64,000 nucleotides of DNA, from assembly GCF_003123685.1 (NCBI RefSeq), contig NZ_QCYJ01000131.1, forward strand, positions 1-64,000, written 5' to 3'. Below, one piece after another: positions 55,153 to 63,413 of the stretch (positions are counted from its first letter, which is position 1; each line of letters begins with the position of its first letter). The notes under the pieces were generated by a model that was not told where the DNA came from, did no database searches, and worked only from the letters and a program-made list of their open reading frames with translations. The stretch comes from Nocardia aurea (GTDB lineage: Bacteria; Actinomycetota; Actinomycetes; Mycobacteriales; Mycobacteriaceae). The position numbers and the translations under genes are program-made.

Positions 55153-56130
55153 TCAGGCGGCGGACAGCGAACGGTCGACCGCGGCCAGGACGCGGTCGGG
55201 GTCCGGCAGGTGATATTTCTCGAGTTTCGCCGGGGGGTAGGGAATATCGTGGCCGCCGACGCGAAGTACCGGCGCCTCCAGATGATAGAAGCAGCGTTCG
55301 GTGATCTCGGCCGCGATCTCACCCCCCAGCCCGCCGGTGACCGGAGCTTCGTGGACGACGACGAGCCTTCCGGTCTTGGTGACCGATTCCTCGATGGTGT
55401 CGAAATCGATCGGCGCGAGGCTGCGCAGATCGATCACCTCCAGCGAATGTCCCTCCTCGGCCGCGATTCTCGCGGCGGTGAGGGCGGTGGCGACGGTGCC
55501 GCCGTACGCGGCGATCGTCGCGTCGGTGCCGCTGACGCAGATCCGCGCACGATCCAACGGCAGTTCGGGCTCGGCGTCGAAATCGACCTCGGCGCGATCC
55601 CAGTAGCGTCGTTTCGGTTCGAAGAAGATCACCGGATCGTCGAGCGCGATCGCTTGGCGCGCCATGTGATAGGCGTCTTCGGGAGTACTGGGTATCACCA
55701 CGCGCAATCCGGCGGTATGGGCGAAATACGCCTCCGGCGACTCGGAGTGATGTTCGACGGAGCCGATCCCGCCGCCGCATGGTATGCGAATCGTGATGGG
55801 AGCGGTCACCTTTCCCCCGGTGCGGTAATGAATTTTGGCCACCTGCGAAACGATCTGGTCGAAGGCCGGATAGACGAACCCGTCGAACTGTATCTCACAC
55901 ACCGGCCGATACCCGCGCAATGCCATCCCGAAAGCCGTTCCCACGATGCCGGATTCGGCGAGCGGCGTATCGATGACCCGGTTGTCGCCGAAATCCTTCT
56001 GCAAGGTGTCGGTGACCCGGAAGACACCACCCAGCCTGCCGATGTCCTCCCCCATCAGCACGACCTTCGGATCGTCCTCCAACGCCCGGCGCAGACCGGT
56101 ATTGAGCGCGGCGGCGAAGGTGGTGATCAT
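55153..56130 (-). CDS. bkdB: Branched-chain 2-oxoacid dehydrogenase E1 beta
   Basis: Forms the thiamine-dependent decarboxylase with the alpha chain. The 325-residue product has VVLMGEDIGRLGGVFRVTD, the DTPLAESGIVGTAFGMAL segment and HHSESPEAYFAHTAGLRVV, followed by the C-terminal transketolase domain. Its ATG overlaps the bkdA stop by four bases. E3 (lipoamide dehydrogenase) is not in the window. Confidence 0.95.
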   Translation of the reverse strand: MITTFAAALNTGLRRALEDDPKVVLMGEDIGRLGGVFRVTDTLQKDFGDNRVIDTPLAESGIVGTAFGMALRGYRPVCEIQFDGFVYPAFDQIVSQVAKIHYRTGGKVTAPITIRIPCGGGIGSVEHHSESPEAYFAHTAGLRVVIPSTPEDAYHMARQAIALDDPVIFFEPKRRYWDRAEVDFDAEPELPLDRARICVSGTDATIAAYGGTVATALTAARIAAEEGHSLEVIDLRSLAPIDFDTIEESVTKTGRLVVVHEAPVTGGLGGEIAAEITERCFYHLEAPVLRVGGHDIPYPPAKLEKYHLPDPDRVLAAVDRSLSAA

Positions 56131-57239
56131 GGGCGGACTCCTTCCGGTACCGCGGAGCCCGCGCCGGGATCGCCGGCGAGGTACTCCGCGTGGGCCCGCC
56201 GCCGCTCGGTGAGCAGCCGGTGCGGGGTGGCGTAGACGTGATCGAACAGCCCGGCGGGGTCGGGGTCGGGCATATCGATGGTCGCGGTGCGCAGCCGGTG
56301 GGCCACCTCGTCGGCCCGCGCGGCGACCCGCGCCTCGAATTCCCCGTCCCAGCTCCCCTCGCGTTCGAGGAGTCTGCGGAGCCGATCGATCGGATCGCGG
56401 CGCTTCCACTGCTCGGTTTCCGCGTCGAAGCGGTAGCGGGTGGGATCGTCGGCGGTGGTGTGCGGCCCCATCCGATAGGTCAGCGCCTCGATGAAGGACG
56501 GACCGCCGCCACCCCGGGCACGCGCGATCGCCCTCCTGGTCACCGCGAGCACGGCGAGTACGTCGTTCCCGTCGACCTGCACGCCGGGGATGCCGTACCC
56601 GAACGCCCTTTGCACGATCGGCGTGGCACTCTGCACCCGGACCGGAGCGCTGATCGCCCAGTGGTTGTTCTGGCAGAAGAACACCACCGGCGCGCCCCAG
56701 CTCGCGGCGAACCCCATAGCCTCGGCGATATCGCCCTGACTGCTCGCGCCGTCGCCGAAATACGCGATGGCGGCGATCTCCGCGCCGTCCAGGTGGGCGG
56801 CGTAGGCGTAACCGGTGGCGTGCAGCCCCTGCGAGCCGACGACGATATTCGGATTCGTCATATTGATCTCGGCGGGATCCCAGCAGTGGTGTGCGGCCCC
56901 GCGCCACAGCCGCGTCAGATCGCCGGGATCGACACCGCGACAGTAGGCGACCGCCGCCTCCCGGTAACTGCAGAAGACGTAGTCGTCGGTGTGCAACGCG
57001 CGGGCCGACCCCACCTGGGCGGCTTCCTGGCCGAGTAGCGGCGGCCACAGGCCGAGCTGTCCCTGCCGTTGCAGTGCCGTCGCCTCGGTATCGATACGCC
57101 GGGAGACGACCAGGTCCTCGTACAGGGCCCGCAATCGCACGGTACCGATATCGGCGACGAGCGCGGCGTGCTCACGATCGAGCACCCTGCGTCCATCGGG
57201 CTGGACCAACTGGACCGGATACGCGGGTTTGTCCGTCAT
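56127..57239 (-). CDS. bkdA: Branched-chain 2-oxoacid dehydrogenase E1 alpha
   Basis: Thiamine-diphosphate decarboxylase subunit for the 2-oxoacids of Val, Leu and Ile. The 370-residue product has the TPP-binding motif from GDGASSQGD near residue 161 to NNHW near 190. It also has YREAAVAYCRG and a phosphorylation-loop-like RMGPHTTADDPTRYR. The start at 57239 follows a GGAGG site. It resembles Rv2497c of M. tuberculosis and its gene order (A, B, C) is the same. Confidence 0.94.
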   Translation of the reverse strand: MTDKPAYPVQLVQPDGRRVLDREHAALVADIGTVRLRALYEDLVVSRRIDTEATALQRQGQLGLWPPLLGQEAAQVGSARALHTDDYVFCSYREAAVAYCRGVDPGDLTRLWRGAAHHCWDPAEINMTNPNIVVGSQGLHATGYAYAAHLDGAEIAAIAYFGDGASSQGDIAEAMGFAASWGAPVVFFCQNNHWAISAPVRVQSATPIVQRAFGYGIPGVQVDGNDVLAVLAVTRRAIARARGGGGPSFIEALTYRMGPHTTADDPTRYRFDAETEQWKRRDPIDRLRRLLEREGSWDGEFEARVAARADEVAHRLRTATIDMPDPDPAGLFDHVYATPHRLLTERRRAHAEYLAGDPGAGSAVPEGVRP

Positions 57240-57399
57240 CGCCGATCGCCTCCTGACCGTCCGTCTGTGGCACGCCCCCCGCTCTCGCACTGTGCTCTAC
57301 TTCACACCTTTCACTACATAGCCTAACGCGCAATCAGGCAGGTACTCGATGAGCACAATGCACAATTCGGCCACCATTTCGGATGGCATACTGCATTCC

Positions 57400-57915
57400 A
57401 TGACCGGCAAGGAATCCGCCGAGGCGACGCTGGACGCCACCGACGCGCGCCTACTGCTCGAACTCGTCGCCAATCCCCGCGCGACCGGCGTCGAACTCGC
57501 GTCCCGCCTCGGCCTGTCCCGCAATACCGTGCAGGCCAGGATGTCGCGATGGGAGGCGGCCGGGGTACTCGGCAGTTTCGAGTTGCGGGTGGAACCGCGG
57601 GCACTGGGCTATCCGCTCTCGGCGTTCGTCGCGGTGGTGCTCGATCAGCATCGTCTCGATTCGGTGGTCGCCGAACTCGGCGAGGTCCCCGAGGTCACCG
57701 AGGTCTGCGGCCTCACCGGTCAGACCGATCTCACGGTTCGGGTGGTCGCGCGCGACGCCGACGATCTGTATCGGATCACCGGGCGGATCCTGAAGATTCC
57801 CGGCGTCGAACGGACGAATATGGCCCTGGTGATGCGCTCGCTGGTCGGCCCGCGCACCGCTCCGCTACTCGAACGACTGGCCGGGCGCGACCAGTCGGGA
57901 AAAAGCGACGTGTAG
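57400..57915 (+). CDS. Lrp/AsnC-family regulator, probable controller of bkdABC
   Basis: A 171-residue regulator with an N-terminal winged helix (LDATDARLLLELVANPRATG, LASRLGLSRNTVQARMSRWE) and a C-terminal RAM ligand domain (CGLTGQTDLTVRVVARD). Divergent placement from bkdA suggests it senses a branched-chain amino or oxo acid, as BkdR does elsewhere. The start is uncertain. ATG at 57400 fits the family length and could be leaderless; ATGs at 57349 and 57358 are in frame. Confidence 0.9.
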   Translation: MTGKESAEATLDATDARLLLELVANPRATGVELASRLGLSRNTVQARMSRWEAAGVLGSFELRVEPRALGYPLSAFVAVVLDQHRLDSVVAELGEVPEVTEVCGLTGQTDLTVRVVARDADDLYRITGRILKIPGVERTNMALVMRSLVGPRTAPLLERLAGRDQSGKSDV

Positions 57916-57957
57916 TTCAGTGTGTCTCTTTCCGGCATTGCCCGCTATGGTCCGAAC

Positions 57958-58761
57958 ATGGAGATTACGGACAAGGTTGCGATCGTCACGGGAGCCGGGG
58001 CCGGTATCGGAGCGGCGGTGGCGCGGCGACTGGCGGCGGGCGGCGCGAAGGTGGTCCTCGCCGATCTGAACGCGGACTCGGCGGCGGCGGTCGCCGAATC
58101 CATCGGTTCCGCCGCGGTCGCGGTCGGCGGTGACGTCGCCGACGAGAAGGTGATCCAGCAGTTGATCGACCGCGCCGAGGAGGCGTTCGGGCCGGTCGAC
58201 CTGTTCGTCGCCAACGCGGGTATCGGCGGCGGGCCGGGGCTGGACAGCACCGACGCGCAATGGTCGGCGTCGATCGAGATCAATGTGCTGTCGCATGTGC
58301 GCGCCGCCCGACTGCTCGTGCCGGGCTGGGTCGAACGCGGCGAGGGCTATTTCCTGTCGACCGCCTCGGCCGCGGGCCTGCTCACCCAGATCGGCTCCGC
58401 CCCGTACTCGGTGACCAAGCACGCCGCCGTCGGATTCGCCGAATGGCTCTCGATCACCTACGGCGACAAAGGTGTTCGCGTCAGCTGCCTGTGCCCCATG
58501 GGCGTCGACACCCGGTTGCTCCAGAAGGATCTGATCCCCGACAACCCCGAGGCGGCCGAACTGGCCGTCAAGGCGGTCACCACGGCGGGTCCGGTGCTCA
58601 GCACCGAGGAGGTCGCCGAATCGGTGGTCGCCGGTATCGACAGCGAGCGATTCCTGATCCTGCCGCATCCCGAGGTGCTGAAGATGTACCGCCACAAGGG
58701 TTCGGACTACGACCGCTGGATCGACGGCATGCGCCGCTTCCAGGCCGCCCTTCAGGCCTGA
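57958..58761 (+). CDS. Short-chain dehydrogenase/reductase
   Basis: A 267-residue classical SDR. The NAD(P)-binding motif is VTGAGAGIGAAVARRL, followed by NAG in VANAGIGGG. The catalytic Ser lies in STASAAGLL and the Tyr/Lys pair in YSVTKHAAVG. Asp in LADLNAD after the second strand suggests NAD preference. The substrate is unknown. It ends one base before the convergent thioesterase gene. Confidence 0.93.
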   Translation: MEITDKVAIVTGAGAGIGAAVARRLAAGGAKVVLADLNADSAAAVAESIGSAAVAVGGDVADEKVIQQLIDRAEEAFGPVDLFVANAGIGGGPGLDSTDAQWSASIEINVLSHVRAARLLVPGWVERGEGYFLSTASAAGLLTQIGSAPYSVTKHAAVGFAEWLSITYGDKGVRVSCLCPMGVDTRLLQKDLIPDNPEAAELAVKAVTTAGPVLSTEEVAESVVAGIDSERFLILPHPEVLKMYRHKGSDYDRWIDGMRRFQAALQA

Positions 58762-58762
58762 T

Positions 58763-59185
58763 TCAGTCGGTGACCAGCGTGGTCGCCGCCGTGCGGATGA
58801 CCTCGGGGATCTCGACCGGCTTACGCGTCTCCGAATCGACGTAGACGTGTACGAAGACACCGGTGGCCGCCAGTTCCAGCGCACCGTCGGCCTCGCGGAA
58901 GATCGCGAGGTCGTAGGTGATGCTGGAACGGCCCAGACGCGAGACGCGCAGGCCGACGCGCAGTTGATCGGGGAAACTGAGCGAACCGTGGTACTGGCAC
59001 GAGGTCTGCGCGACCACCCCGAGTGCGGGCAGATTCCTGATGTCGGTGCCGGTGGCGTCGATGAGCCAGGCGTTGACCGCGGTGTCGAAATACGAGTAGT
59101 ACGTCACGTTGTTCACGTGGCCGTAGTGGTCGTTGTCCGCCCACCTGGTCGGCACCGGCCAGAGCACTGGATACTGCTGCGTCAC
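58763..59185 (-). CDS. Hotdog-fold acyl-CoA thioesterase
   Basis: A 140-residue 4HBT-family thioesterase. It has the catalytic-Asp motif PTRWADNDHYGHVNNVTYYS, followed by the hotdog helix and strands ending in FVHVYVDSETRKPVEIPE. Related enzymes hydrolyse acyl-CoA. Its ATG overlaps the stop of the AraC-type gene by four bases, so the two are co-expressed. Confidence 0.9.
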   Translation of the reverse strand: MTQQYPVLWPVPTRWADNDHYGHVNNVTYYSYFDTAVNAWLIDATGTDIRNLPALGVVAQTSCQYHGSLSFPDQLRVGLRVSRLGRSSITYDLAIFREADGALELAATGVFVHVYVDSETRKPVEIPEVIRTAATTLVTD

Positions 59186-60156
59186 CCCGCCGACGATAGC
59201 TCAGCGGGTGTCGCGCCGTGCCGGTGGTCGCGCGGGCTGACGCCGAAATGGCGTTTGAACGCGGCGCTGAGCGCGAAGGCGCTGCCGTACCCGACCTGCC
59301 TGGCGATGGCCTCGATGGTCGCCTCGGAACCTTGCAGTAGATCGGCGGCGAGTTCGAGCCGCCACTCGGTGAGGAAGGCCATCGGCGGTTCGCCGACCAG
59401 ATCGGTGAACCGGCGAGCCAGCGCGGCCCGCGACACCCCGACCGCCTCCGCCAGACCCGCGACCGTCCAGCCGTGCGCCGGATTGTGCTGCAACAGCCGT
59501 AGTGCCTTGCCGACCAGCGGATCGGTGTAGGCGTGGTACCAGGCGGGCGCCTCGTTGCCCGCGAACCAGGCGCGCAACGCGGTGATGAGCACCAGATCGA
59601 GCAGTCGATCCAGGACCGCGCCCTGGGCCGGTTCGTCCCTGGTCGCCTCGTCCGCCAACAGGTCGAGGACGCGGCCGTCGAATTCACCGCGACGCAGGAC
59701 GACGAACGGCGGCAGCGCACGCAACAGCCGTTGACTCACCGCACCCGCGGATTCGTAGGTGCCGGTCACCATCATGGTGGCCCCGTCCGGATCGGTCCCC
59801 CACTGTCGCACGCCGAGTGTCAGTGCCTCGCAAAGCAATTCGCCGTCGAGGGTGGTCGTGATCTGGCCCGGGTGGATGAGGATCTGCGGGGTCGTCTCCG
59901 GTGCGTCGGCGACGGTGTAAGGGCGGGGCCCGCGCGAGATCGCGATATCACCCGCCTCCAGCCTGCGCGGCGCGGCGGATTCGGGCCGTTTCGGATCGGC
60001 GTCGGGGATGATCCAGGCCGTCCCTCGGACGATGGACAGCACGGTCAAGGGCGACTCGTCCTGTATCCGCAGTGACCAGGGCGGGTCGAGCAGCGAGCAG
60101 ACCACGAACGCACCCCTGGCGCGTGGACCTTCGAGCAGGCCGGCGAGGACATCCAC
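59182..60156 (-). CDS. AraC-family regulator with cupin sensor domain
   Basis: A 324-residue regulator with an N-terminal cupin-like ligand domain (about 1-170; GDIAISRGPRPYTVAD) and a C-terminal double HTH. The HTH part reads WTVAGLAEAVGVSRAALARR, then IEAIARQVGYGSAFALSAAF and the closing KRHFGVSPRDHR. The GTG at 60156 is the only start close to the domain. It is divergent from the MFS gene and probably controls it. Confidence 0.9.
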   Translation of the reverse strand: MDVLAGLLEGPRARGAFVVCSLLDPPWSLRIQDESPLTVLSIVRGTAWIIPDADPKRPESAAPRRLEAGDIAISRGPRPYTVADAPETTPQILIHPGQITTTLDGELLCEALTLGVRQWGTDPDGATMMVTGTYESAGAVSQRLLRALPPFVVLRRGEFDGRVLDLLADEATRDEPAQGAVLDRLLDLVLITALRAWFAGNEAPAWYHAYTDPLVGKALRLLQHNPAHGWTVAGLAEAVGVSRAALARRFTDLVGEPPMAFLTEWRLELAADLLQGSEATIEAIARQVGYGSAFALSAAFKRHFGVSPRDHRHGATPAELSSAG

Positions 60157-60196
60157 CTCACCAGGGTAGACGCGGGCGCCGCCGGTACTCGGACGA

Positions 60197-61486
60197 ATGC
60201 CGTCCCGCGCGGGACCGATCGTCGGTACCGTTGAACGGGTGCCGGTTCCGACGGTCGACCGCAGGCTGCGCCTGGCGCGCGCGGCGGTGTTCGCGGTGTT
60301 CGCGCTGAACGGCTGTCTGCTCGCGCTGTGGGTGGTGCACATCCCCGCGGTCTGCGATCGGACCGGAATCGCGAAATCCACACTGGGCAGCTTCATCCTG
60401 ATACTCGCCGGTGCGGCGCTGATCGGCATGCGGATCAGCGGCCCGCTGGCCGATCGCTTCGGCAGCCGCACCATGGTGGCGGTGGCGGCGTGCCTGATCT
60501 CGGTCACGGTGATCGGCCCCGGCCTGGCCACAGGCCCCGTCGGTTTGGCGATCGCGTTGGCCTGCTTCGGATTCGGCAACGGGGCGCTCGACGTGTCGAT
60601 GAACACCCAGGCGGTACACGTCGAACGCGCCTACGGCAGGCCCGTGATGTCGGCCTTCCACGCCTTCTTCTCCGGCGGCGGACTTCTCGGTTCTCTCGCG
60701 GGCGCGGCGGCACTGCGAGCCGGGATGGATATCAGGCTGACGCTGACGATCGCCGCGGCGGCCGGGCTCGGGCTCGTCGCGGCGGCGGTTCCGCTGCTCC
60801 TGCGCGAGCCCGGCACCGAATTCGTCTCCGACACGGTCGAGATCGCGTCGGTTCCCGCCTCGGGAGCGGCGGTTTCCGATCCGGGCGACGCGCCGGGTGC
60901 CCTTCGGGCCTCCGATCGCACGAAGAAGGTCTTCGGACTCGCCGCCGTCGCCTTCATCTGCCTGCTGACCGAGGGCGCGGCCGCGGACTGGAGCGCGCTA
61001 CAGGTGCGCGACCATCTCGGCACCGACGAGGCCACCGCCGCACTGGCTTTCGCCGGTTTCTCCTGCACCATGACCGCGGGACGATTCGCCACCGATCGCC
61101 TCGCGGGCGCGTTCGGCCCGGTCGCGGTGGTGCGCTACGGGACGCTGATCTGCGCGGGCGGACTCGCGGTGATCATGGCGTCGGTGTGGACGCCACTGAC
61201 CCTGCTCGGTTGGGCCTGCGTCGGGCTCGGACTGTCGGGGGTGATCCCGCAGATCTTCACCGCCGCGGGCAATCTCGGCTCGGTGACCGTCGCCACCGAC
61301 ATGTCACGCGTCTTCAGCATCGGCTATCTCGGCCTACTCGCCGGACCCGCGCTCATCGGCTGGCTGACCGCGATCGTCCCGTTGACCGCCGCGTTGGCCG
61401 TGCCGCTGGTGGCGATCCTGGTCTGCGAACGGTTCGCGGGCATCGTCGCCCCGGTCGACGGCGAGCGGCGGCGGGCCGTCACCTAG
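60197..61486 (+). CDS. MFS transporter (YbjJ/fucose-permease-like)
   Basis: A 429-residue protein with about twelve membrane helices. Loop features include GPLADRFGSRTMVAV (MFS motif A-like) and GFGNGALDVSMNTQAVHVER, typical of the YbjJ/FucP-like subgroup. The substrate is unknown. A GTG at 60239 would place the start closer to the first helix and is an equally good choice. It is 40 bases from the divergent AraC-type regulator. Confidence 0.9.
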   Translation: MPSRAGPIVGTVERVPVPTVDRRLRLARAAVFAVFALNGCLLALWVVHIPAVCDRTGIAKSTLGSFILILAGAALIGMRISGPLADRFGSRTMVAVAACLISVTVIGPGLATGPVGLAIALACFGFGNGALDVSMNTQAVHVERAYGRPVMSAFHAFFSGGGLLGSLAGAAALRAGMDIRLTLTIAAAAGLGLVAAAVPLLLREPGTEFVSDTVEIASVPASGAAVSDPGDAPGALRASDRTKKVFGLAAVAFICLLTEGAAADWSALQVRDHLGTDEATAALAFAGFSCTMTAGRFATDRLAGAFGPVAVVRYGTLICAGGLAVIMASVWTPLTLLGWACVGLGLSGVIPQIFTAAGNLGSVTVATDMSRVFSIGYLGLLAGPALIGWLTAIVPLTAALAVPLVAILVCERFAGIVAPVDGERRRAVT

Positions 61487-61542
61487 TCACGTCCCGCCGG
61501 AAATCGCACGCCCGGTACCGGTTACACGACGGCGGGCACCGC

Positions 61543-62154
61543 TCAGACCGGCGGGGCCAGGCAGAGCGTCATCGGTTCCGGTTGCGGGTAGACGATGGTG
61601 TCCCCGTCGATCGCGGCGCTGCCGCAGGCCGAACGGTCGGCGGTGCCGCGCACGATCCGGGCGACCTTGAAATCGGCCGCGGCCGTACAGGCCACCCGCG
61701 TGCTCGCACCCATCAGCGCGCTGTCGACGCAGTCGCCTTCCCCGACATTGAGGCGAAGGCAGAGCGTGTACTCGGCGCCGGAGGTCTGGTAGTAACTCGC
61801 GTAGTCGGCGCTCGCGCATTCCGCGTCGACACCGTCGAGCCGCTGGGCCACCACGTAGTTGGCGTCGGCGTCAGCGCATTCGGCGACCGCGAATTCGGCT
61901 TCGACCGTGCTGCCGGAGAGTTTCCCGCAGCTGCCGACCCGGACCGGCTCGTCGCCGGTCGCGAAATACGTGCGCGCCGCGAATATCGCCAGTCCGAGCA
62001 CCACGAATACACCGAGGAGTTTGAGTACCGCCACCAGAGTGCTCTCGCCGTGTTCGTCGTCGGGCGAATAGTCGTCGGACTCCGATAGGTGGTCCACATC
62101 ACCCGGGGCGGGGTCGGCGGGTATCTGCCGCGGGTATTGCGGCGGCGTGCTCAT
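61543..62154 (-). CDS. Single-pass membrane protein with a Cys-rich outer domain (LppU/SCO3897-like)
   Basis: A 203-residue protein: an acidic, Pro-rich cytoplasmic segment, one membrane helix (about 41-61), then an outer domain. That domain has paired Cys residues in CGKLSG, VAECADADANYVV, CLRLNVGEGDCVDS and SACGSAAI. The pattern resembles actinobacterial LppU/SCO3897-type proteins. No function is known. It is divergent from the porin gene. Confidence 0.75.
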   Translation of the reverse strand: MSTPPQYPRQIPADPAPGDVDHLSESDDYSPDDEHGESTLVAVLKLLGVFVVLGLAIFAARTYFATGDEPVRVGSCGKLSGSTVEAEFAVAECADADANYVVAQRLDGVDAECASADYASYYQTSGAEYTLCLRLNVGEGDCVDSALMGASTRVACTAAADFKVARIVRGTADRSACGSAAIDGDTIVYPQPEPMTLCLAPPV

Positions 62155-62325
62155 ACGTACTCTCCCTGGGTCGAACTCACCGCCGTCCGGCGGGCAACTC
62201 TGGCGGCAAATGTATCGGATTCCGGCCGACGACCGGCGACCGCCTCCGCCCCCGCGACACCGCCCGGAATGCGCGGGTACGTTGTATTTAGCCTAGGAAA
62301 TGTTTCAGAGAATGAGGAAAGTCAG

Positions 62326-62976
62326 ATGAGGAGCTCGACAAGAGCGCTGCTCTGTATGTGCGCGGCGGCGACGTCGGTTCTCAGCGGTGCGGGTGCGCTG
62401 GGTTTCCACGGCGCGGTGGCCGCCGCGGAACAGACAGCGGATAAATCGCGTGCCGTCACCACCGAGGACGGCTGGGAACTGCGGATCACCAAATCCGCGG
62501 AGAATGTGGACCGCGCGGCCAATCTCGCCAATACGCCACTGAGCCGGGAGGCTTTCGTCAGCCTTTCCGCCAGTGCCGATATCGGCGGCGACGGCCGGGT
62601 CGCGGTGGATTCGGGTTCCCTGCAACTCGGATATCAGGTCGGATGCCAGGTCGACGTTTCCAGTGGTGTCACCATGAGTCTCGGGGTGACCATGGGGCCG
62701 AGCGTCGGCATTTCCACCTCGGGAGTCAACGTCGGGGTGGGCGCGCAGGTCGTGCCGAGTATGTCGATGACGGCGAAACCCGGCAGCATCGTCAGCCTGC
62801 CCTTCGGGACGAAGGCGTTGGCGGGGCCGCGCGGTTCGATCACCACCGAGCAGGTGCAGATCAAGGTCGACGGCTGCCTCGGCGCGGTCAGCCTGCGCTC
62901 TTTCGCGATCGTGTCCATGTCCACCGCGACGGCCGACAATTCGATTTCGGTCTACGGCGATCCGGTGTGGCTGTGA
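62326..62976 (+). CDS. MspA-family mycomembrane porin
   Basis: A 216-residue secreted protein with a signal peptide cleaved near residue 33 (VAAA). It has the MspA-family core: TTEDGWELRITKSAENVDR, LQLGYQVGCQVDVSSG, a central Val/Gly-rich strand region and VDGCLGAVSLRSF near the end. MspA proteins form octameric water-filled pores in the mycolic-acid outer membrane. The two Cys residues could form a disulfide. The ATG at 62326 has GAGGAAA ahead. Confidence 0.92.
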   Translation: MRSSTRALLCMCAAATSVLSGAGALGFHGAVAAAEQTADKSRAVTTEDGWELRITKSAENVDRAANLANTPLSREAFVSLSASADIGGDGRVAVDSGSLQLGYQVGCQVDVSSGVTMSLGVTMGPSVGISTSGVNVGVGAQVVPSMSMTAKPGSIVSLPFGTKALAGPRGSITTEQVQIKVDGCLGAVSLRSFAIVSMSTATADNSISVYGDPVWL

Positions 62977-63305
62977 GCCGGGCTGCCCGAATCGCGGCGG
63001 GCGCACTGTTCTCGGCCGTAGCGTTCGGCTCGGTCGCCCACGCCGTAGGGTTCGGCCCGGTCGCCGAAGCCGCGCCGATCGTGCCCGTCGCGCCCGAGTC
63101 CGAATGCGTCGCGACCGAGACCTCCTGCGAGCAGCCCGCGACGACCACACCCGCCCCTCGGCCGCCTTCGCTGCCCCAGCCCGGGGCGACCAATCTGATC
63201 CCGCAGCCCAAACCGGCCGCGCCCAACGCCAATCCGCCTGCGGGAGCGTTGGTTCCGCCGACGCCGGGTGCCGGTCGCGGCACTCCGATCGTCCCGGTCG
63301 GCTGA
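62973..63305 (+). CDS. Small secreted Pro-rich protein coupled to the porin
   Basis: A 110-residue protein with a clear signal peptide (AARIAAGALFSAVAFGSVAHA). The mature part carries two Cys residues (SECVATETSCEQ) and is then Pro/Ala-rich to the end (PQPKPAAPNANPPAGALVPP). Its GTG overlaps the porin TGA by four bases, implying translational coupling. No family is recognised. It may be a cell-wall spacer or porin accessory factor. A GTG at 62967 is also in frame. Confidence 0.75.
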   Translation: MSRAARIAAGALFSAVAFGSVAHAVGFGPVAEAAPIVPVAPESECVATETSCEQPATTTPAPRPPSLPQPGATNLIPQPKPAAPNANPPAGALVPPTPGAGRGTPIVPVG

Positions 63306-63342
63306 TCCGGCCGGGTTCGCCCCGCGACCGCACGACACACAC

Positions 63343-63373
63343 GACAGCCCCCGTTCGATGAACGGGGGCTGTC
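63343..63373. terminator. Bidirectional terminator between the porin pair and pntB
   Basis: A perfect 14-bp stem (GACAGCCCCCGTTC at 63343-63356 with its complement at 63360-63373) and a 3-base GAT loop, placed between convergent genes. It is the strongest hairpin terminator in the window. Confidence 0.85.
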
Positions 63374-63413
63374 GCGCCCTGCGTGTCTACGACGCTGTAG
63401 ACCAACAGCGGAT

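Noticed and set aside
61493..61536. Hairpin between the MFS gene and the convergent membrane protein
   Set aside because: The six-base arms are too far apart to be a convincing terminator.
62282..62300. Possible iron-regulator (IdeR/DtxR) box and promoter ahead of the porin gene
   Set aside because: TTAGCCTAGG matches only the centre of the IdeR consensus, and the -10-like TAGCCT has no -35 partner at a suitable distance.
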